Assembly (NCBI RefSeq): GCF_900188105.1 | Contig: NZ_FZNP01000001.1 | Location: 124,001 to 188,000, forward strand | Source: Actinomadura mexicana | GTDB lineage: Bacteria; Actinomycetota; Actinomycetes; Streptosporangiales; Streptosporangiaceae | Reading direction: 5' to 3' | Length of the DNA: 64,000 bases | In this document: positions 51,822 through 62,015 of the stretch, piece by piece | Position numbering within the stretch: the first letter of the stretch is position 1 | Layout: each line of letters opens with the position of its first letter | The notes under the pieces: model-generated | The model's database searches: none | What the model was told of the DNA's origin: nothing | What the model saw: the letters and a program-made list of their open reading frames with translations, nothing else | Made by a program: the position numbers and the translations under genes

Positions 51822-53281
51822 GATCCCCGACGGTAGCGCGCCTGGCGGGCGGCAGGGGCGCCGGGCGCGAGGCCCGACAGCCCCCGCTCCACCGCCGCGG
51901 CGGCGCGGCGGCAGAACGCCTCCGGCTCGTCGGCGGCGTCCGGGCGCTCGTCGACGAGCACGTCCGCCGACCCGCCGCGCAGCAGGTCCGCCGACCGGAC
52001 GCCCTGCGCCTCGGCCATCTCGCCGGCCCGCGCCGGGGTCCGGTGGACGATCAGCGAGGCGCCTTCGGGCGGCAGCGGCGAGAGCCAGGCGTGCCGGGCC
52101 ACCAGGACGCGGTCGGCGGGCAGCAGCGCCAGCGCGGCGCCGCCCGTGCCCTCGCCCAGCAGCAGGCAGAGCGTCGGCGCCGGGAGGGTGATCAGGTCCG
52201 CGAGGCAGCGGGCGATCTCGCCCGCGAGCCCGCCCTCCTCCGCGGCGGCCGACAGGACGGCGCCGGGCGTGTCGACCACGGTGACCAGCGGCAGGCCCAG
52301 CTCGGCGGCCAGCCGCATCCCGCGCCGCGCGACGCGCAGCCCGGCCGGGCCCAGCGGGTGGCCGCCGCGCCGGTCCTGGCCCACCAGGACGCACGGCGCC
52401 GCGCCGAAACGGGCCAGGGCGAGCAGCAGGCCGGGCTCCGCCTCCCCCTGGCCGGTACCCGAGAGGGGCGTCACGTCCGCGGCGCCGTGGCGCAGCAGTT
52501 CGCGGACGCCCGGACGGTCCGGACGGCGCGACCGCTCGATCGAGTCCCACGCCGTCCCCTCCGGCGGGACGCTCTCGGGCAGGGGCGAGGGAGCCGTGGG
52601 CGGCCGCCCGCACAGGACGTCCAGCGCGGCGGACGCCGCCCCGGCGAGATCGTCGATGGCCACGACGGCGTCGAGCAGGCCCTTGGCCGCCAGGTTCTCG
52701 GCGACCTGCACCCCCGGCGGGAACGGCTCCCCGTACAGGCCCTCGTAGACGCGCGGCCCGAGGAACCCGATCAGCGCGCCGGGCTCGGCGGCCGTCACGT
52801 GCCCGAGCGACCCCCACGAGGCGAACACCCCGCCGGTCGTCGGATGCCTCAGGTAGACCAGGTAGGGCAGTCCGGCGGCCCGGTGCGCCATGACGGCGGC
52901 GGTGATGCGGGCCATCTGCACGAACGCGGCCGTCCCCTCCTGCATGCGGGTGCCGCCGGAGGACGGCGCGGCGAGCAGCGGCAGGCCCGCGGCGGTGGCG
53001 CGCTCGACGGCCGCGACGATCCGGTCGGCGGTGGCGAGGCCGATCGAGCCCGCGAGGAACCGGAACTCCGACACGACGAACGCGACGCGGCGCCCGCGCA
53101 GCAGGCCCTCCCCCGTCAGGACGGCCTCGTCGCAGCCGCTGCGCTCGCGGGCGGCGGCGAGATCCTCGGCGTAGGCGGGGGAAGGGGGCGGCTCCCCTGC
53201 GGGCGGGGTGTCCCAGGACGTCCAGGCGTCCTCGTCCAGCACGCGGCGCAGCAGTTCGCGCGCCCCGACACGTTCCGTCAC
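51818..53281 (-). CDS. Acyl-CoA carboxylase carboxyltransferase subunit
   Basis: A 487-residue crotonase-fold carboxyltransferase with beta- and alpha-type halves in one chain, as in AccD/PccB-like subunits. The first half has SSGGTRMQEGTAAFVQMARI and HPTTGGVFASWGSLGHVTAAEPGALIGF; the second has GRRGMRLAAELGLPLVTVVDTPGA-like sequence and GEGTGGAALALLPADRVL. It transfers carboxylate from carboxybiotin to an acyl-CoA. It is somewhat shorter than usual PccB (~520-540). No biotin-carboxylase gene is nearby. GTG at 53281. Operon with a methyltransferase. Confidence 0.85.
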   Translation of the reverse strand: MTERVGARELLRRVLDEDAWTSWDTPPAGEPPPSPAYAEDLAAARERSGCDEAVLTGEGLLRGRRVAFVVSEFRFLAGSIGLATADRIVAAVERATAAGLPLLAAPSSGGTRMQEGTAAFVQMARITAAVMAHRAAGLPYLVYLRHPTTGGVFASWGSLGHVTAAEPGALIGFLGPRVYEGLYGEPFPPGVQVAENLAAKGLLDAVVAIDDLAGAASAALDVLCGRPPTAPSPLPESVPPEGTAWDSIERSRRPDRPGVRELLRHGAADVTPLSGTGQGEAEPGLLLALARFGAAPCVLVGQDRRGGHPLGPAGLRVARRGMRLAAELGLPLVTVVDTPGAVLSAAAEEGGLAGEIARCLADLITLPAPTLCLLLGEGTGGAALALLPADRVLVARHAWLSPLPPEGASLIVHRTPARAGEMAEAQGVRSADLLRGGSADVLVDERPDAADEPEAFCRRAAAAVERGLSGLAPGAPAARQARYRRGS

Positions 53282-53381
53282 GAATCACCTCCCGCCGGTC
53301 TCCCCTGCATGATGACCTCACCCCGGGACCGCCGGGCGCGCGGGGTGGACACTGGTGGGACCCCGCGCACGAGGAGGGCAT

Positions 53382-54803
53382 GTGTCCGAGGAGATCTGTT
53401 TCGCGTCCGCCCGCGACCTGGCGCGCCGGATCCGCGCCCGCGAACTGTCGGCGCGCGAGGTCCTGCAGGCGCATCTCGACCAGATCGAGCGGACGAACCC
53501 GCAGGTCAACGCCATTGTCACGCTGGTCGCCGAGCGGGCGTGGCGGCAGGCGCGGGAGGCCGACGAGCGGCTGGCCGCCGGGGAGCGGCCGGGCCCGCTG
53601 CACGGCCTGCCCGTGGCGCACAAGGACACCCACGCCACCGCCGGCATCCGCACCACGTCCGGGTCGCCGATCTTCGCCGACCATGTCCCGGACCGCGACG
53701 AACTCGTCATCGAGCGGATCCGCGCCGCGGGCGCCGTCACGCTCGGCAAGACGAACACGCCGGAGTTCGCCGCCGGTTCCCACACCTTCAACCCGGTGTT
53801 CGGCCTGACCCGCAACCCCTACGACCCGTCCCGCTCGGCGGGCGGCAGCAGCGGCGGCGCCGCGGCCGCACTGGCGTGCGGGATGCAGCCGCTCGCGGAC
53901 GGCGGCGACATGGGCGGCTCGCTGCGCAACCCCGCGTCGTTCTGCAATGTCGTCGGGCTGCGCCCGTCGCCGGGCCGGGTGCCGTCCTGGCCGGTCCTCG
54001 CGGGCTGGTCGACGCTGGGCGTGCAGGGCCCGATGGCCCGGGACGTCGCGGACGCCGCGCTGCTGCTGTCGGTGCTCGCCGGCCCCGACCCGCGCAGCCC
54101 GATCGCGCTGGAGACGCCCGGGCGGGCGTTCGCCGCGCCGCTGGACCGCGACCTCGCCGGCCTGCGCCTCGCCTGGGCCCCCGACCTCGGCGGGACGATC
54201 CCCGTCGACCCGGCCGTCACCGCCGTCCTGCGACCCGCCGCCGAGGTGTTCGAGGAGATGGGCTGCGCGGTCGAGGAGGCCTCCCCCGACCTGACCGGCG
54301 CCGACGAGGTCTTCCGGACCCTGCGGGCCTGGCACTGGGACATCACCCTGCGCCCCCTGCTGGACGAGCGCCGCGCCGACTTCAAGCCCTCCCTCGCCGA
54401 GAACATCGACGCCGGCCGCTCCCTCACCGGCGCCGACCTCGGCCGCGCCGAGACGCTCCACACGGCGCTGTTCCACCGCGTCCGGGAGTTCTTCGAGCGC
54501 TACGACGCGCTGCTGCTGCCGGTCAGCCAGGTCCCGCCCTTCGACGCCGGCGCCGAGTACCCGGGCGAGGTCGCCGGCCGGCCGATGCGCGACTACCTGG
54601 AGTGGATGCGGTCCTGCTTCCTCATCTCGGCGACCGGATCCCCCGCGCTGTCGGTGCCCGCCGGGTTCACCTCGGACGGGCTGCCGGTCGGGCTGCAGAT
54701 CGTCGGCCCCCACCACGCGGACCTCGCCGTCCTGCAGATCGGTCACGCGTTCGAGCGGGCGACCCGGCACGGCGTGCGGCGCCCGCCCCTGGCCCTTCCC
54801 TAG
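53382..54803 (+). CDS. Amidase-signature-family hydrolase
   Basis: A 473-residue amidase. The Ser-cisSer-Lys triad is visible: Lys in PVAHKDTHAT (about 82), cis-Ser in SAGGSSGGAAAAL, and the nucleophile Ser in GGDMGGSLRNPA. It hydrolyses C-N bonds of amides; in this family substrates range from aliphatic and aryl amides to acyl-tRNA. Nothing in the context makes it a GatA (no gatB or gatC). GTG at 53382 with GAGGAGGG just upstream. Monocistronic, divergent from the carboxyltransferase. Confidence 0.9.
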   Translation: MSEEICFASARDLARRIRARELSAREVLQAHLDQIERTNPQVNAIVTLVAERAWRQAREADERLAAGERPGPLHGLPVAHKDTHATAGIRTTSGSPIFADHVPDRDELVIERIRAAGAVTLGKTNTPEFAAGSHTFNPVFGLTRNPYDPSRSAGGSSGGAAAALACGMQPLADGGDMGGSLRNPASFCNVVGLRPSPGRVPSWPVLAGWSTLGVQGPMARDVADAALLLSVLAGPDPRSPIALETPGRAFAAPLDRDLAGLRLAWAPDLGGTIPVDPAVTAVLRPAAEVFEEMGCAVEEASPDLTGADEVFRTLRAWHWDITLRPLLDERRADFKPSLAENIDAGRSLTGADLGRAETLHTALFHRVREFFERYDALLLPVSQVPPFDAGAEYPGEVAGRPMRDYLEWMRSCFLISATGSPALSVPAGFTSDGLPVGLQIVGPHHADLAVLQIGHAFERATRHGVRRPPLALP

Positions 54804-56161
54804 AGGTCCTCGCGGGGGATGCGCAGGACGAAATGGGCGCCCTGGTCGCTGTCGGCGGCCACGAGCGTGCCGCCGTGCGCGCGGGCGATGTCGCGGGAGA
54901 TCGTCAGCCCGAGACCGGTGCCGCCGCGGTCGCGGTCGCGGCCCTCGGCGAGCCGGTGGAACCGCCAGAAGATCCGCTCGCGGTCCTCCGGCGCGATCCC
55001 GGATCCGTCGTCGCGGACCTCCAGCACCGCCTCCGGCCCGTCCGCGGTCACCCTCACCCAGATCCGCGACCGCGCGTGCCGCTCGGCGTTGTCCAGCAGG
55101 TTCGTCAGCAGCCGGACCAGCTGGGCCTCGGTGACCCGGGCCGTGACGCCCTCGTCCGCCGCGACCTCGACCGGGACCCGGCGCGACCGCCGGCCCACCT
55201 CCGCCCGGACCAGCTCGCCTAGGTCGACCCGATCCCGCGCGACGTGCACGCCCGCGCCGAGCTTCGCCAGGATGAGCAGGTCGCCGACGATGCCCTGCAG
55301 CCGGTCGGCGTCGGCGAGGACCGCCCGGGCGACCGCGGGCCAGTCCTCGTCCTCCGGCTGCTCCAGCGCCGCCTCCAGCTGGGTGCGCAGCCCCGTCAGC
55401 GGGCTGCGCAGCTCGTGCGAGACGTCCGCGACGAACGCGCGCTGCCGCGTGAGGACGTCCTCCAGCCGGTTCAGCATGACGTTCACCGACTCGGCCAGCT
55501 CGGACATCTCGTCGTTCGGATCCGGCACGGTCACCCGGCGGTCGGCGCCGCCGGTGATCTCCGTCATCTCGGCGCTCATCACCCGCACCGGCCGCAGCGC
55601 CCGGCGCACCGACAGCGACACGATCCAGCCCACCGCGGCGGTCGCGACCAGCACCGCCCCGCCGAGCAGGGCGAGGAACGCCGGCCTGTAGCGGGTGAAC
55701 GTCGTGATGGGCGCGCCGACGGCGACCGTACGGGTGCCGTAGCGGGTGTCCACCCGCTCGGTGACGAAGTAGAAATCGGCCAGCCCCCGGAGTTGCAGGG
55801 TGTGGTACTCGGGGCGGCCCGCCACCGGCGAGACCGGAGCCCGCACCGGGCCGCGGCCGTGCAGGGTCTCGCTGGCCGCGAGCACGTTGCCGTCGCCGTC
55901 CAGGACCTGGAGCAGCGGGAAGCCGGGATCCTCGACGCGGAGCGTCCCGCGCAGGTCGGTCTCGCGCACGAGCGTGGCGAGTTCGGTGACGACCAGGGTG
56001 CCGCGCTCGTGCAGCCCGCGGTAGACGGTGCCGCGGAGGGCCTGGTAGAAGAGCGTGACGCCGGCGATGAGCAGGAGCGCGACGATCAGAGTCGCGGCCG
56101 CGGTCACGCGGGTCCGCACCGACCAGCACGACGGCGACAGCAGGTCCCCGAGTATGCGCAC
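54800..56161 (-). CDS. Orphan membrane sensor histidine kinase
   Basis: A 453-residue two-component sensor. The first membrane helix is near residues 17-40 (VTAAATLIVALLLIAGVTLF), an extracytoplasmic sensor runs to about 155, and a second helix near 160-182 (FLALLGGAVLVATAAVGWIV) leads into HAMP. The H-box is VADVSHELRSPLTGL, the N-box LLTNLLDNAERHA, and the G boxes DDGSGIAP and GGTGLGLTI. All ATP and phosphoacceptor residues are present. GTG at 56161 follows GGGAGGGG; the frame is open further upstream. No response regulator lies on either side, which is unusual for this class. Confidence 0.88.
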   Translation of the reverse strand: MRILGDLLSPSCWSVRTRVTAAATLIVALLLIAGVTLFYQALRGTVYRGLHERGTLVVTELATLVRETDLRGTLRVEDPGFPLLQVLDGDGNVLAASETLHGRGPVRAPVSPVAGRPEYHTLQLRGLADFYFVTERVDTRYGTRTVAVGAPITTFTRYRPAFLALLGGAVLVATAAVGWIVSLSVRRALRPVRVMSAEMTEITGGADRRVTVPDPNDEMSELAESVNVMLNRLEDVLTRQRAFVADVSHELRSPLTGLRTQLEAALEQPEDEDWPAVARAVLADADRLQGIVGDLLILAKLGAGVHVARDRVDLGELVRAEVGRRSRRVPVEVAADEGVTARVTEAQLVRLLTNLLDNAERHARSRIWVRVTADGPEAVLEVRDDGSGIAPEDRERIFWRFHRLAEGRDRDRGGTGLGLTISRDIARAHGGTLVAADSDQGAHFVLRIPREDL

Positions 56162-56494
56162 CCGGCGCCCCTCCCCCTTCCGGCTCGCACGCGGTGGCCG
56201 GCGCCGCGCCGCGCCGACGCGCCGGGGGGAGAGCGCAGGACGGTTCTTACCGGGCCGTCGCCCGGCGAAACATCGCCGCATACCGGACCGGTGCCCGCGC
56301 GGGCGGCGCCTCCCACCCCTGGGGAGCCGCCCACGCGGGCACCGCTCCTGCCACTGTGCACGCCCCGGGTGCACGGGGTGCTACATCGACGTGACGATCA
56401 CGTTTCCGCCCTTCTTCGGAAAAACCCGCCATAATTCGCCGCCGAAAGGGGAGGGGTGGGCGGGAGAGACGGAAGGGGGGTGCTGAGGCACCGT
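56162..56494. other. 333-bp divergent intergenic region, histidine kinase / Ser-Thr kinase
   Basis: No gene is supported here. A CATAAT (56430-56435) could be the -10 of the rightward kinase, 60 bp before its ATG; no good -35 is seen. The stretch around 56395-56450 is locally AT-rich. Confidence 0.45.
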
Positions 56495-57817
<1,323 letters not shown>

Positions 57818-57844
57818 GGCCGGCCCGCCGCGCCGCCGCGCCCG

Positions 57845-58963
57845 TCAGGTGCGCCAGACCAGGACCAGAGCGCAGTCGTCGTCGCGGGTCGCGGCCATCG
57901 TCTCCACCAGCTCCCGCGCGCCGCGGCCGAAGCCCTGCGGGACGAGCCGCTCCGCCTCGCCGAGCAGCCGGTCGATCCCGGCGTCGAGGTCGCTGCCGGG
58001 CGACTCCACCAGGCCGTCGGTGTACAGGAGCAGCGCGTCGCCCGGACGCAGCTGCCCGCGTTCGGGCACGCAGTTCAGGTCGGGCACCACGCCCAGCACC
58101 ACGCCCTTGGCGGAGCTGACCCGCCAGGCGCCGCTGCCCGCGTCGAACTGGACGGCGGGCGGGTGCCCCGCCGACTCGACCGTGTACTCCCCCGTGCGCA
58201 GGTCGACGACGACGTGCACGGCCGTCACGAAGCCCTCGTCCCACCGCTGGCGCTGCAGGTAGACGTTGCAGGCCGGCAGGAAGTTCTCGGGCTGGACCGA
58301 TCCAAGCAGGCCCCCGAAGGCACCCGACAGCATCAGCGCTCTCGTTCCGGCGTCGGTGCCCTTGCCGGACACGTCGACCAGCGCGACCTCCAGCGTCGCG
58401 CCGTCGGAGGCCGAGACCACGAAGTCGCCGCCGAACGAGGAGCCCCCCGCCTGCAGCATCACGACCTGCGAGCTCCAGCCGTCCGGCAGCTCGGGCATCT
58501 CGCCGTGCCGCCGGAGCCGGTCGCGCAGCTCCAGCAGCATCGAGTCGCCGCGCAGGCCCTGCACGCCGAGCTGCTGGCGGGTCCGGGCGAGGGTGATGGC
58601 GAGCACCGCCGTGATGCCCAGCGTGGCGATCATGCCGAGGCCGAACGCGGCGACGTCCTTCCAGACGTTGTAGGCGGCCATCGCGGCCACGATCGCCAGG
58701 AGGGCGGCCAGGCTCCGCACCTTCAGCAGCAGCCCGCCGACCACCACGATCAGCACCAGCGCCCCGGAGGGGGCCAGCCCGCGCGAGTCACCGGACGTGG
58801 CGATGCCGATCGCGACCGCGAGGACCGCCAGGGCCGCGAAGACGTACCGGTCCCGGGTCAGCGTGCCCCGCCTCAGCCACCGGTAGAGCACGACCAGGAA
58901 CGGAATCCTGCGCAGCACGGCACGCACACGCGGCGGGAGCAGCTGCACCAGACGTTGAAGCAT
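57845..58963 (-). CDS. Membrane-anchored SpoIIE-type PP2C phosphatase
   Basis: A 372-residue protein. The N-terminal ~120 residues contain three to four hydrophobic segments (YVFAALAVLAVAIGIAT, GALVLIVVVGGLLLKV, LLAIVAAMAAYNVW, GLGMIATLGITAVLAITLA). The cytoplasmic PP2C domain has SSFGGDFVVS, VALVDVSGKGTDAG (metal Asp intact), SAGHPPAV, LLYTDGLVES and RDDDCALVLV. It is convergent with the Ser/Thr kinase, suggesting a kinase-phosphatase pair, although SpoIIE enzymes usually act on anti-anti-sigma proteins. ATG at 58963; a -10-like element (TACAGT on the minus strand, 58973-58978) lies so close that the mRNA may be nearly leaderless. Confidence 0.88.
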   Translation of the reverse strand: MLQRLVQLLPPRVRAVLRRIPFLVVLYRWLRRGTLTRDRYVFAALAVLAVAIGIATSGDSRGLAPSGALVLIVVVGGLLLKVRSLAALLAIVAAMAAYNVWKDVAAFGLGMIATLGITAVLAITLARTRQQLGVQGLRGDSMLLELRDRLRRHGEMPELPDGWSSQVVMLQAGGSSFGGDFVVSASDGATLEVALVDVSGKGTDAGTRALMLSGAFGGLLGSVQPENFLPACNVYLQRQRWDEGFVTAVHVVVDLRTGEYTVESAGHPPAVQFDAGSGAWRVSSAKGVVLGVVPDLNCVPERGQLRPGDALLLYTDGLVESPGSDLDAGIDRLLGEAERLVPQGFGRGARELVETMAATRDDDCALVLVWRT

Positions 58964-59095
58964 GACTCCGGCACTGTATCGAGCAATGCGCCCGGTCGGT
59001 CAGTATCCGAGAGCACCAGTGACGCACTGTAACGATCGTGCTACGCGAAATCTGGGTAAATGTGGCCTTGCAACCAACGCGGCAGGGAGCGGCAC

Positions 59096-59329
59096 ATGGT
59101 CCAGTCGGGCATGCGGATCACGGTGGACGCGGCGATGCGGGCCCGCGACGTCTCACGGCCGGGCGCCGGGGGCGGGGAACCGCCCGGCGCCGGCCCGGGA
59201 CCCGCGGCCGCCTCCGGAGCGAACCCGAACAAGTCCGGTGACAACGGCAGGCGGACCAAGGCCGAGAAGAACGAGCGGCGCCGCCTCGACAAGCGCGGCG
59301 CCCGCCGGCCCCCCGAGAACGGGCGCTAG
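59096..59329 (+). CDS. Small basic hypothetical protein
   Basis: A 77-residue protein, basic and Pro/Gly-rich, probably disordered: MVQSGMRITVDAAMRARDVS at the start, then a Gly/Pro/Ala linker and an Arg/Lys/Glu-rich end (KAEKNERRRLDKRGARRP). No family is recognised. The ATG at 59096 follows GGGAGC at seven bases, which is the main support for it being real, together with the clear gap between two minus-strand genes. Confidence 0.55.
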   Translation: MVQSGMRITVDAAMRARDVSRPGAGGGEPPGAGPGPAAASGANPNKSGDNGRRTKAEKNERRRLDKRGARRPPENGR

Positions 59330-59348
59330 CCGGGGCGGCGCCGGCCGG

Positions 59349-59825
59349 TCAGCCCTCGCGCGGCAGCGGGGGCAGCTCGCCGGTGTGCTCGTAGGCGCCG
59401 AGCATCCTGATCCGCCGGGTGTGGCGCGGCTCCTTGGAGTAGGACGTCGCGAGGAACAGCTCCAGGAAACGGGCCGCGGTGTCCAGGTCGTGCTGCCGCG
59501 CCCCGAGCGCGATGACGTTCGCGTCGTTGTGCTCGCGGGCGAGCGTGGCGGTGTCCTCGTTCCAGACCAGGGCGGCTCGCACGCCCTTGACCTTGTTCGC
59601 CGCGATCGCCTCGCCGTTGCCGGAGCCGCCGATCACCACGCCGAGCGCTCCCGGCTCGGCCGCCGTCCGCTCGGCCGCCCGCAGGACGAACGGCGGGTAG
59701 TCGTCCACGGCGTCGTACACGAACGCGCCGCAGTCGACGGCCTCGTGCCCGTTCCGCCCCAGCCAGGAGACCAGGTGCTCCTTCAGCTCGAAGCCGGCAT
59801 GGTCGGATCCAAGAAACACGCGCAT
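59349..59825 (-). CDS. rpiB: Ribose-5-phosphate isomerase B
   Basis: A 158-residue RpiB/LacAB-type isomerase interconverting ribose-5-phosphate and ribulose-5-phosphate. Signature residues are SDHAGFELK at the N-terminus, DCGAFVYD and GGSGNGEAIAANKVKGVRAAL. The GSGNGE segment, with Glu where E. coli RpiB has its catalytic Cys loop, is the actinobacterial (M. tuberculosis-like) type. HNDANVIALGARQ is also conserved. ATG at 59825. Full length. Confidence 0.93.
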   Translation of the reverse strand: MRVFLGSDHAGFELKEHLVSWLGRNGHEAVDCGAFVYDAVDDYPPFVLRAAERTAAEPGALGVVIGGSGNGEAIAANKVKGVRAALVWNEDTATLAREHNDANVIALGARQHDLDTAARFLELFLATSYSKEPRHTRRIRMLGAYEHTGELPPLPREG

Positions 59826-59868
59826 GCGCCCGATTGTCGCAGGCCCGCGCCCGGCCCGCGCGCGGGGG

Positions 59869-60846
59869 TCAGGCGCCGTCCCGCTTGCGGTCGATCATCG
59901 TCCGGTCGTCGAGGTCGAGGTCGTCGTCCTCGGGGGCCTCGCCCTCGGAGCCTTCCTCCGGGCCGTCCTCGGAGCCCTCCGCCGGCTCCCGCGGTCCCTC
60001 CGGCGCCTCTTCCGGGCTCCCCTCCTGCCGCCCGTCCGGCGTCCCCTCCGGCTCTTCGGGCGCCTCGGGGGCCGGCTGCTCCTGCGGCGGCGCGGGCGCC
60101 TGCGGCGGCACGGCCGGCACGCCGAACTGCCCCGGCTGCGGGGGATGCGCGACGGGCGCGGCGCCCCAGGCGGGCTGCTGCGGCTGCCCCTGCGGCGGGA
60201 CGTAGGGGACGGCGGAGGGGTGCGGCTGCATCTGCTGCGGATAGGGCTGCTGCCGCATCGGCGCGCCCTGCGGGGCCAGGTAGGGCTGGGCCGGGGCGTA
60301 GGGCTGCCGCGGCCGGGGCCCGGACGCGTGGGTGCGGGCGAGGAAGAACCCGGCCAGCGCGCCGAGCCCGGCCAGCCACCCGAACGCGAAGCCGAAGGAG
60401 GCGCCCTGGCCGACCGTGGAGCTGAAGGTCCGGCCGAACGACCCGTCGTGGAACTCGAACGCCCAGCGGGTCAGCGGCGCGGCCACGATCCCGGCGACGC
60501 CGCCCGCGACGACCGCCGCCCACCAGCCGATGACCAGCGCGCCGAACGGGCCGCGCTCGGGGTCCGCCAGCCGGGCGCCCGCCAGCACCAGGCCCACCAG
60601 GACGCCGAAGAAGACGAGCAGGCCGAAGTCCTCCGCGACCACCTGCTTGACGCCGAGGCTTCCCGCCGGAGTGATCCGCCAGGCTAGCGTGAGCAGCCAC
60701 GACACCACCGGCCCGATGCCCTCGTCGTACCTGATGTCGCTCTTGTTGATCTCGTCGACGACCCACTGGTTGCCGAAGAGCAGCGCGAGGAGGGCCATGG
60801 GAACCACCGCGCCGCCCGTCATCGCGAGCATCCGCCGCATCGTCAT
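59869..60846 (-). CDS. Membrane protein with long Pro/Glu-rich cytoplasmic tail
   Basis: A 325-residue protein. The N-terminal ~175 residues have about four hydrophobic segments (GGAVVPMALLALLFG; LLVFFGVLVGLVLAGA; ALVIGWWAAVVAGGVAGIVA; FGFAFGWLAGLGALAGFFLA). The last ~150 are low complexity: a Pro/Gln-rich part with repeated QPY and PQ, then a strongly acidic Glu/Pro part ending DDDLDLDDRTMIDRKRDGA. The TM-IDR ending could be a phosphorylation or FHA-binding site (inference). No known family. ATG at 60846; a second ATG two codons on is possible. Confidence 0.7.
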   Translation of the reverse strand: MTMRRMLAMTGGAVVPMALLALLFGNQWVVDEINKSDIRYDEGIGPVVSWLLTLAWRITPAGSLGVKQVVAEDFGLLVFFGVLVGLVLAGARLADPERGPFGALVIGWWAAVVAGGVAGIVAAPLTRWAFEFHDGSFGRTFSSTVGQGASFGFAFGWLAGLGALAGFFLARTHASGPRPRQPYAPAQPYLAPQGAPMRQQPYPQQMQPHPSAVPYVPPQGQPQQPAWGAAPVAHPPQPGQFGVPAVPPQAPAPPQEQPAPEAPEEPEGTPDGRQEGSPEEAPEGPREPAEGSEDGPEEGSEGEAPEDDDLDLDDRTMIDRKRDGA

Positions 60847-60907
60847 GGCGGGCAGAGTAGTGCCGTTCCGTCTCCGCCGGTAGGGCCCGGACTACCCGCA
60901 GTAGGGG

Positions 60908-61852
60908 CTAGCGGGTGGGGACGGGGAAGCGGAACCCGGGGTCGACCTGCGCTTCGAGGTCCTCCCCCGCGGCCCGGCTCGCCCAGCTGCGCGCGTTCTT
61001 GACGTGGAACTCCACGGCCTGCCGCTGGAACTCGTCCCAGTCCTTGACCCGGCCGTCCACCTCGGCGCGCATGCGGTCGAGGGCGGCGAGGTTGCCGTCC
61101 TCCAGCGCGACGCCGTCCCGGCCCTGCTCCAGCGCCCGGACGGCGGCGGACTGGCCGACCCACGTCAGAAGGTCGTCGCCGACGTGCTCGCGCAGGTAGG
61201 CGACGTCCTCCTCGGACTGCACCTTGTTGCCGACGACGCGGATGGCGACGTCGTAGTCGCGGGCGTACTCGGTGTACTGCCGGTAGACGCCGACGCCCTT
61301 GCGGGTGGGCTCGGCGACCAGGAACATCAGGTCGAACCGCGTGAACAGGCCGGAGGCGAACGTGTCGGCGCCGGCGGTCATGTCGACGACGACGTACTCG
61401 CCGGGCCCGTCCACCAGGTGGTTGAGGTAGAGCTCCACCGCGCCGGTCTTGGAGTGGTAGCAGGCCACGCCGAGGTCGTCGTCGTTGAACGGGCCGGTGG
61501 CGAGCAGCGTGACGCCGTCGACCTCCTGGCCCGCCTCGTGGAAGGGGTCGTCGCCGCGGAACCGCAGCAGCCGCGACCCGGAGCCGGGCGGGGTGGTCTT
61601 GACCATCGCGGCCGCGGAGGAGATGCGCGGGTTGGCGCCGCGCAGGTGCTCCTTGAGCCCGGTGAGCCGGTCGCCCAGCGCGGGGATCTTGGCGGCACGG
61701 CCCTCGTCGAGCCCGAGCGCCACGCCGAGGTGCTGGTTGATGTCGGCGTCGATGGCGACCACGGGCAGCCCGCGTCCGGCCAGATGGCGGACGAACAGCG
61801 CCGACAGGGTGGTCTTGCCGCTGCCGCCCTTGCCGACGAACGCAACCTTCAT
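60908..61852 (-). CDS. MinD/CooC-like P-loop ATPase near Ni/Co transporter
   Basis: A 314-residue SIMIBI ATPase with the deviant Walker A GKGGSGKTT (residues 7-15), ADINQHLGVALG as switch region and VVVDMTAGADTF as Walker B. It resembles CooC-type nickel-insertion or MinD-like ATPases, but the CxC metal site of CooC is missing: the protein has one cysteine (Cys131). Proximity to the cbi operon, same strand, 152 bp downstream, suggests metal-cofactor maturation (inference); ParA-type positioning is an alternative, though no ParB is present. ATG at 61852 begins MKVAFVGKGG; upstream codons would add an unconserved extension. Confidence 0.75.
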   Translation of the reverse strand: MKVAFVGKGGSGKTTLSALFVRHLAGRGLPVVAIDADINQHLGVALGLDEGRAAKIPALGDRLTGLKEHLRGANPRISSAAAMVKTTPPGSGSRLLRFRGDDPFHEAGQEVDGVTLLATGPFNDDDLGVACYHSKTGAVELYLNHLVDGPGEYVVVDMTAGADTFASGLFTRFDLMFLVAEPTRKGVGVYRQYTEYARDYDVAIRVVGNKVQSEEDVAYLREHVGDDLLTWVGQSAAVRALEQGRDGVALEDGNLAALDRMRAEVDGRVKDWDEFQRQAVEFHVKNARSWASRAAGEDLEAQVDPGFRFPVPTR

Positions 61853-61879
61853 GAATGCCCCCATTCTGGATATGAAAAC

Positions 61880-61900
61880 CGTTACCACTGTCAGGTAACG
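61880..61900. promoter_or_regulatory. Inverted repeat CGTTACC-N7-GGTAACG upstream of ATPase gene
   Basis: Perfect 7-bp arms, 28 bp before the ATPase start, next to an AT-rich ATATGAAAACCG. Candidate operator, perhaps for a metal-responsive regulator given the Ni/Co transporter upstream. Confidence 0.5.
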
Positions 61901-61960
61901 AGTCTCCCGGAGCGGAGCCGGGCGGGCAAGCGGAACGGCCGAAGTGCCGGCGATCCGGCG

Positions 61961-62015
61961 CGGGGCGGGGCGGGGCGGGGCGGGTCAGCGCGGGGCGGGG
62001 AGGGTCAGCGCAGGG
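61961..62015. repeat. GGGGC pentamer repeat and duplicated GGGTCAGCGC segment after cbiO
   Basis: CGGGG is repeated four times (61961-61980) plus a partial copy. Then GGGTCAGCGC(G/A)GGG occurs at 61982-61995 and 62002-62015; the second copy contains the cbiO stop codon, so the first is a copy of the gene end. The run of G tracts could form a G-quadruplex. Confidence 0.75.

Noticed and set aside
53382..54803. Amidase as GatA
   Set aside because: No gatB or gatC nearby, and the amidase family is broad; the general call is safer.
60908..61852. Chromosome-partitioning ParA
   Set aside because: No ParB or parS nearby, and the context is metal transport; a MinD/CooC-like assignment fits better but remains open.
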